NCBI GenBank assembly: GCA_002508495.1
Contig: DANA01000108.1
Span: 1-7,386 of the forward strand
Reading direction: 5' to 3'
Length of the DNA stretch: 7,386 nt
From: Methanoregula sp. UBA276
GTDB taxonomy: Archaea > Halobacteriota > Methanomicrobia > Methanomicrobiales > Methanospirillaceae
Both the position numbers and the translations under genes were made by a program. Positions 5,146 to 7,386 of the stretch are shown one piece after another (within the stretch, counting starts at the first letter, position 1; each line of letters opens with the position of its first letter). The notes beneath the pieces are model-generated. The model was not told where the DNA came from. It did not search any database and was given only the letters and a program-made list of their open reading frames with translations.

Positions 5146-5513
5146 TTGCGAAGAGCACGTTTGTTGTCTCACTGGAGCGGGCAACCGAGTTGCTCATTTC
5201 CCGTGGTTACGAGCCGGTCCTGCCGGTCGAGAGCAGTTTCCTTGCCCGGTACATTCCGGTCCACCTGGTCGGGATACGGGGCGATTACGAAACGCTCGGC
5301 GTGAAGATCCGGGCGGCCTACGGCAGCGTCAGCGAGCCGTATGTCGAATCGTTCTGCCGGTTCGAGATTTGTCAGTTCCGTTCACTCCTGACGATGAACC
5401 CGGGCAACGTCTTTATCCGCTGCGAGGTTTGGGTCATCTCGCCAAATGGCTCTATCCACTGCTACGAAGTTCTGCCCGACTCAATCCGCGAGGTGGCTGC
5501 CTATGCCCGATGA
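5142..5513 (+). CDS. Hypothetical protein, paralogue 2 of the adjacent pair (EVLxDSIRE family)
   Basis: 123 aa from ATG 5142, which overlaps the preceding stop as ATGA and has GAGG at 5132-5135 at normal spacing. An earlier in-frame ATG at 5055 would run deep into the neighbouring gene and is rejected. It keeps the landmarks of paralogue 1: ELLISRGY at 16-23, HLV at 41-43, VKIR at 54-57, Cys72, CQFR at 77-80, EVWVIS at 95-100 and CYEVLPDSIREV at 107-118. Identity elsewhere is low, so the duplication is old or the two arrived as an established pair. As in paralogue 1, the acidic residues of a nuclease site are not apparent. The two could form a heterodimer, by analogy with other adjacent diverged paralogues; this is inference. 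Confidence 0.82.
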   Translation: MIAKSTFVVSLERATELLISRGYEPVLPVESSFLARYIPVHLVGIRGDYETLGVKIRAAYGSVSEPYVESFCRFEICQFRSLLTMNPGNVFIRCEVWVISPNGSIHCYEVLPDSIREVAAYAR

Positions 5514-5742
5514 GCAGAAGAAGCCGGCAGTCACGACCGAGAAGATCGAGGGCATCCCGCTCTACCTGATTCCGAAGGCGATCGCGGATCAGATCAAGAA
5601 GAAAGGCGAGGCAGTCTTCCAGATTCTTGTAGAACGGAAATTCCATCACCGTTACACCGTGAAAGTCGAGACCTTCGATGAGCACGCCGAGCGAGTGAAA
5701 CAGGAGCAGCCTGCCCCCGAAGAAGGCGACGGGCATGGATGA
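5503..5742 (+). CDS. Small hypothetical protein, fifth gene of the operon
   Basis: 79 aa from ATG 5503, with GAGGTGG at 5490-5496 six bases upstream; the in-frame ATG at 5446 lies inside the previous gene without such a site. It overlaps the preceding gene by 11 bp. The ends are highly charged (MPDEQKK and a Glu/Pro/Gly-rich tail) and the middle, GIPLYLIPKAIADQIKKKGE then AVFQILVERKFHHRYTVKVE, looks like a helix followed by a beta-hairpin. No membrane segment, no cysteines and no recognised family. The small, charged form would fit a nucleic-acid- or protein-binding accessory factor, but nothing specific shows that. Confidence 0.75.
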   Translation: MPDEQKKPAVTTEKIEGIPLYLIPKAIADQIKKKGEAVFQILVERKFHHRYTVKVETFDEHAERVKQEQPAPEEGDGHG

Positions 5743-5812
5743 CCTGATAATTTTTTCACAGCGGACCGCAGCAGGGAACCGGGTGGTGACGTGTGGATGG
5801 TCTGCTTCGTGA
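5735..5812 (+). CDS. Possible 25-aa linking ORF before the primase gene
   Basis: ATG 5735 overlaps the preceding stop by eight bases and opens a 25-codon frame (MDDLIIFSQRT...) ending with TGA at 5810-5812, inside the start of the primase gene. It has only a weak AGAAGG-like site upstream. It may be no more than a coupling ORF that carries ribosomes to the GTG start at 5793, or it may be chance. A T6 run (5751-5756) lies within it and could act as a partial terminator. Confidence 0.2.
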   Translation: MDDLIIFSQRTAAGNRVVTCGWSAS

Positions 5813-7386
5813 CACCGTTACCCGATTAGCCGGGCCCGGGCAGGTCATCGAGGTTCGGGCACTCACTGATCAGTACACTCACAGCGGGTACTTCAGCGAT
5901 CACGATGCGCTTTTCCGGGCCGTGGAGCCGCTCGATACCGATGGCTCGGTCCACGGCATTTACGTCACGCTCAATGAAGTGAACCCGGCCCTGCTCTCGC
6001 GCCGGGCCAACCGGATCAAGATGCGGCTTGGTAAGAAAGACAGCACGACGAGCGACGCGGATATCCTGCGCCGACGCTGGCTCCCGATCGACATCGATCC
6101 GCTGCGACCGAGTGGTGTGTCCAGCACGGACGAGGAGCACGGGCTGGCCCTGGCTAAAGCTGATGAGGTTGCCCGGTGGATTGCCGGGCTCGGCTTCCCG
6201 GACCCGGTCCGGGCCGACTCCGGCAACGGAGCCCACCTGCTCTATCGCATCGACCTGCCAAACGATGAGGCGGCGACAGCACTCGTGAAGAGCTGTCTTG
6301 CCACGCTCGATGCGCTCTTCTCGGACGAGCGGGTGACTGTAGATACAGCGAATTTCAACGCGGCCCGCATCTGGAAACTCTACGGCACGATCTCGCGGAA
6401 GGGTGATAGTACGCCCGAGCGCCCGCACCGGAGGAGCCGGATCCTCTCGGCCCCGGAGGAACCGGTGATCGCGACGATTGATCAGCTCAGGAACCTCGCG
6501 GCCCGGTTACCAACCGAGCAGCACGCCCAGGCACAGCCGGCCCCGGTGAAGGGCAAGGGTTTCGACCTGCGCCTCTGGCTTTCGGATCACGGCATCGGTG
6601 TGCGGTCCGAGAAACCGTACAGCGGCGGCACGCTCTTCATTCTCGACCAGTGCCCGTTCTCATCGGCCCACAAGGACGGGGCCTTTGCGATCCAGTTCGG
6701 CAACGGTGCAGTCTTTGCCGGCTGCAAGCACACTTCCTGTGGCGGGGGTACTCAGCGGTGGCAGGAACTCCGCGAGCGGTTCGAACCGGACCGGGCAGCG
6801 AAGCGGAGGGATTGGGAGCAGAAGCAGCAGACCACTCGGAAGGACCGGGCCCGGGCGAAGGCCGAGCAGGAGGGAAGAACTGACCCGGGGCCGGTCCCGG
6901 TCGCGGCGTCCCCCGACACCCGGGCCGCAGCCCTCGATGTGCTGGAACACGGCGACCCGGTGGCGCTGATGCTCCGGACCTTCGCCCAGGAGCATGTTGG
7001 CGACGAGATTGTGGCCCGGTGCATGATCCTCTCGATGGCTTCGCAGGCCGTGAAGAACTCGGACGGGCTGCACGTTTCGGTGACCGGGGACTCCGGTAAA
7101 GGGAAGACTCATGCCTTCCGCAAGATGATGCGCCAGGTGCCGGACCGGTATAAGGTGAAAGGAACGGTGAGCAACAAGGCGCTCTATTACATGAAAGACT
7201 TGCAGCCCCGCACGGTCCTGATGAGCGACGATACCGAACTCTCGGACGGGATACAGGAGATCCTGAAGTCGGCGACCTCGAACTTCCACGAGCCGATCAC
7301 GCACACGACGGTCACAAAGGACCTGACCTCGCGGGTCTGCACGATCCCAGAGAGGTGCGTGTGGTGGATTGCGAAGAAGGAAGGGA
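5793..7386 (+). CDS. PrimPol (AEP) primase fused to P-loop ATPase/helicase, 3'-truncated by window
   Basis: Element replication protein, 531 residues visible and still open at the window edge. The start is GTG 5793, preceded by GGTGGTGA (5782-5789); an in-frame TGA at 5787-5789 rules out earlier starts. The AEP/PrimPol domain (residues ~15-230) shows D100-I-D102 in LPIDIDPLRPSG, SGNGAHLLY with His148, and VTVDTANFNAARIWKLYGT with Asp184, Arg192 and Lys195. These are the metal-binding and nucleotide-binding motifs of primase-polymerases. A Cys/His cluster follows (C287 PF..H293; C311-K-H313-T-S-C316), a likely zinc-binding element. After a charged, Arg/Lys/Glu-rich linker (~335-370) comes an ATPase with Walker A GDSGKGKT (432-439) and Walker B VLMSDD (Asp479-Asp480), suggesting helicase function. 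It is last in the series of + genes and probably co-expressed with them. This is the most GC-rich part of the window. It matches fused primase-helicases known from archaeal plasmids and proviruses. Confidence 0.92.
   Translation, partial: MDGLLRDTVTRLAGPGQVIEVRALTDQYTHSGYFSDHDALFRAVEPLDTDGSVHGIYVTLNEVNPALLSRRANRIKMRLGKKDSTTSDADILRRRWLPIDIDPLRPSGVSSTDEEHGLALAKADEVARWIAGLGFPDPVRADSGNGAHLLYRIDLPNDEAATALVKSCLATLDALFSDERVTVDTANFNAARIWKLYGTISRKGDSTPERPHRRSRILSAPEEPVIATIDQLRNLAARLPTEQHAQAQPAPVKGKGFDLRLWLSDHGIGVRSEKPYSGGTLFILDQCPFSSAHKDGAFAIQFGNGAVFAGCKHTSCGGGTQRWQELRERFEPDRAAKRRDWEQKQQTTRKDRARAKAEQEGRTDPGPVPVAASPDTRAAALDVLEHGDPVALMLRTFAQEHVGDEIVARCMILSMASQAVKNSDGLHVSVTGDSGKGKTHAFRKMMRQVPDRYKVKGTVSNKALYYMKDLQPRTVLMSDDTELSDGIQEILKSATSNFHEPITHTTVTKDLTSRVCTIPERCVWWIAKKEG

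Noticed and set aside
4741..5513. Active PD-(D/E)xK nucleases
   Set aside because: The positions expected for the catalytic Asp and Glu-x-Lys are occupied by His/Arg-type residues in both paralogues, so only a distant fold resemblance can be suggested.
5826..6428. Minus-strand 200-aa ORF opposite the primase domain
   Set aside because: Shadow of the GC-rich primase gene; the plus frame carries all three AEP motifs in order.
6660..7304. Minus-strand 214-aa ORF opposite the ATPase domain
   Set aside because: Shadow of the plus frame that carries the Cys/His cluster and Walker motifs and stays open to the window end.

Overview
The window looks like part of an integrated mobile element (integrated plasmid or provirus) in an archaeon, most plausibly a methanogen of the Methanomicrobia. 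This is inferred from gene style only: a tyrosine recombinase with a C-terminal zinc ribbon, an AEP-type PrimPol primase joined to a P-loop ATPase, TATA-like promoter sequences, GGAGG/GGTGA ribosome-binding sites and chains of ATGA-overlapping small genes. No rRNA, tRNA or universal gene is present to fix the taxonomy.

Layout. Bases 1-836 (+) hold the catalytic part of a tyrosine recombinase whose 5' end lies outside the window. Bases 837-1023 are a short intergenic stretch with a symmetric interrupted palindrome. Bases 1024-2430 (+) encode an AlbA_2 (Schlafen-type) / RecG-like HATPase / winged-helix regulator. Bases 2431-2695 lie between converging genes and contain an AT-rich stretch plus two identical 31-bp copies of a helically phased TTCCGGCA-type repeat. 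Bases 2696-3603 (-) form an AT-rich two-gene cassette: a 61-aa single-pass membrane protein and a 239-aa protein with two membrane segments and a His/Cys arrangement resembling clan CD (caspase/gingipain-like) peptidases. Bases 3604-4106 have no secure gene, only competing frames; the best is a minus-strand frame that may be a decayed gene.

Bases 4107-5742 (+) are a tightly packed run of five small genes of unknown function. They include two adjacent diverged paralogues (4741-5145 and 5142-5513) and one protein with an internal duplication (4376-4744). From 5793 to the window edge runs a GTG-started primase/helicase gene, still open at the edge. It carries a DxD, a GNGAH and a D..R.xKLYGT signature, a Cys/His cluster, and Walker A and B motifs.

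Working together: the recombinase would integrate or excise the element and the primase-ATPase would replicate it. The five small genes are probably co-expressed with the replication gene. The AlbA_2/HTH protein is a plausible element regulator. The AT-rich membrane cassette differs sharply in base composition from both flanks and looks like cargo. It is the best candidate here for an undescribed system, possibly a membrane-anchored protease-like effector with a small membrane partner; that role is inference only.
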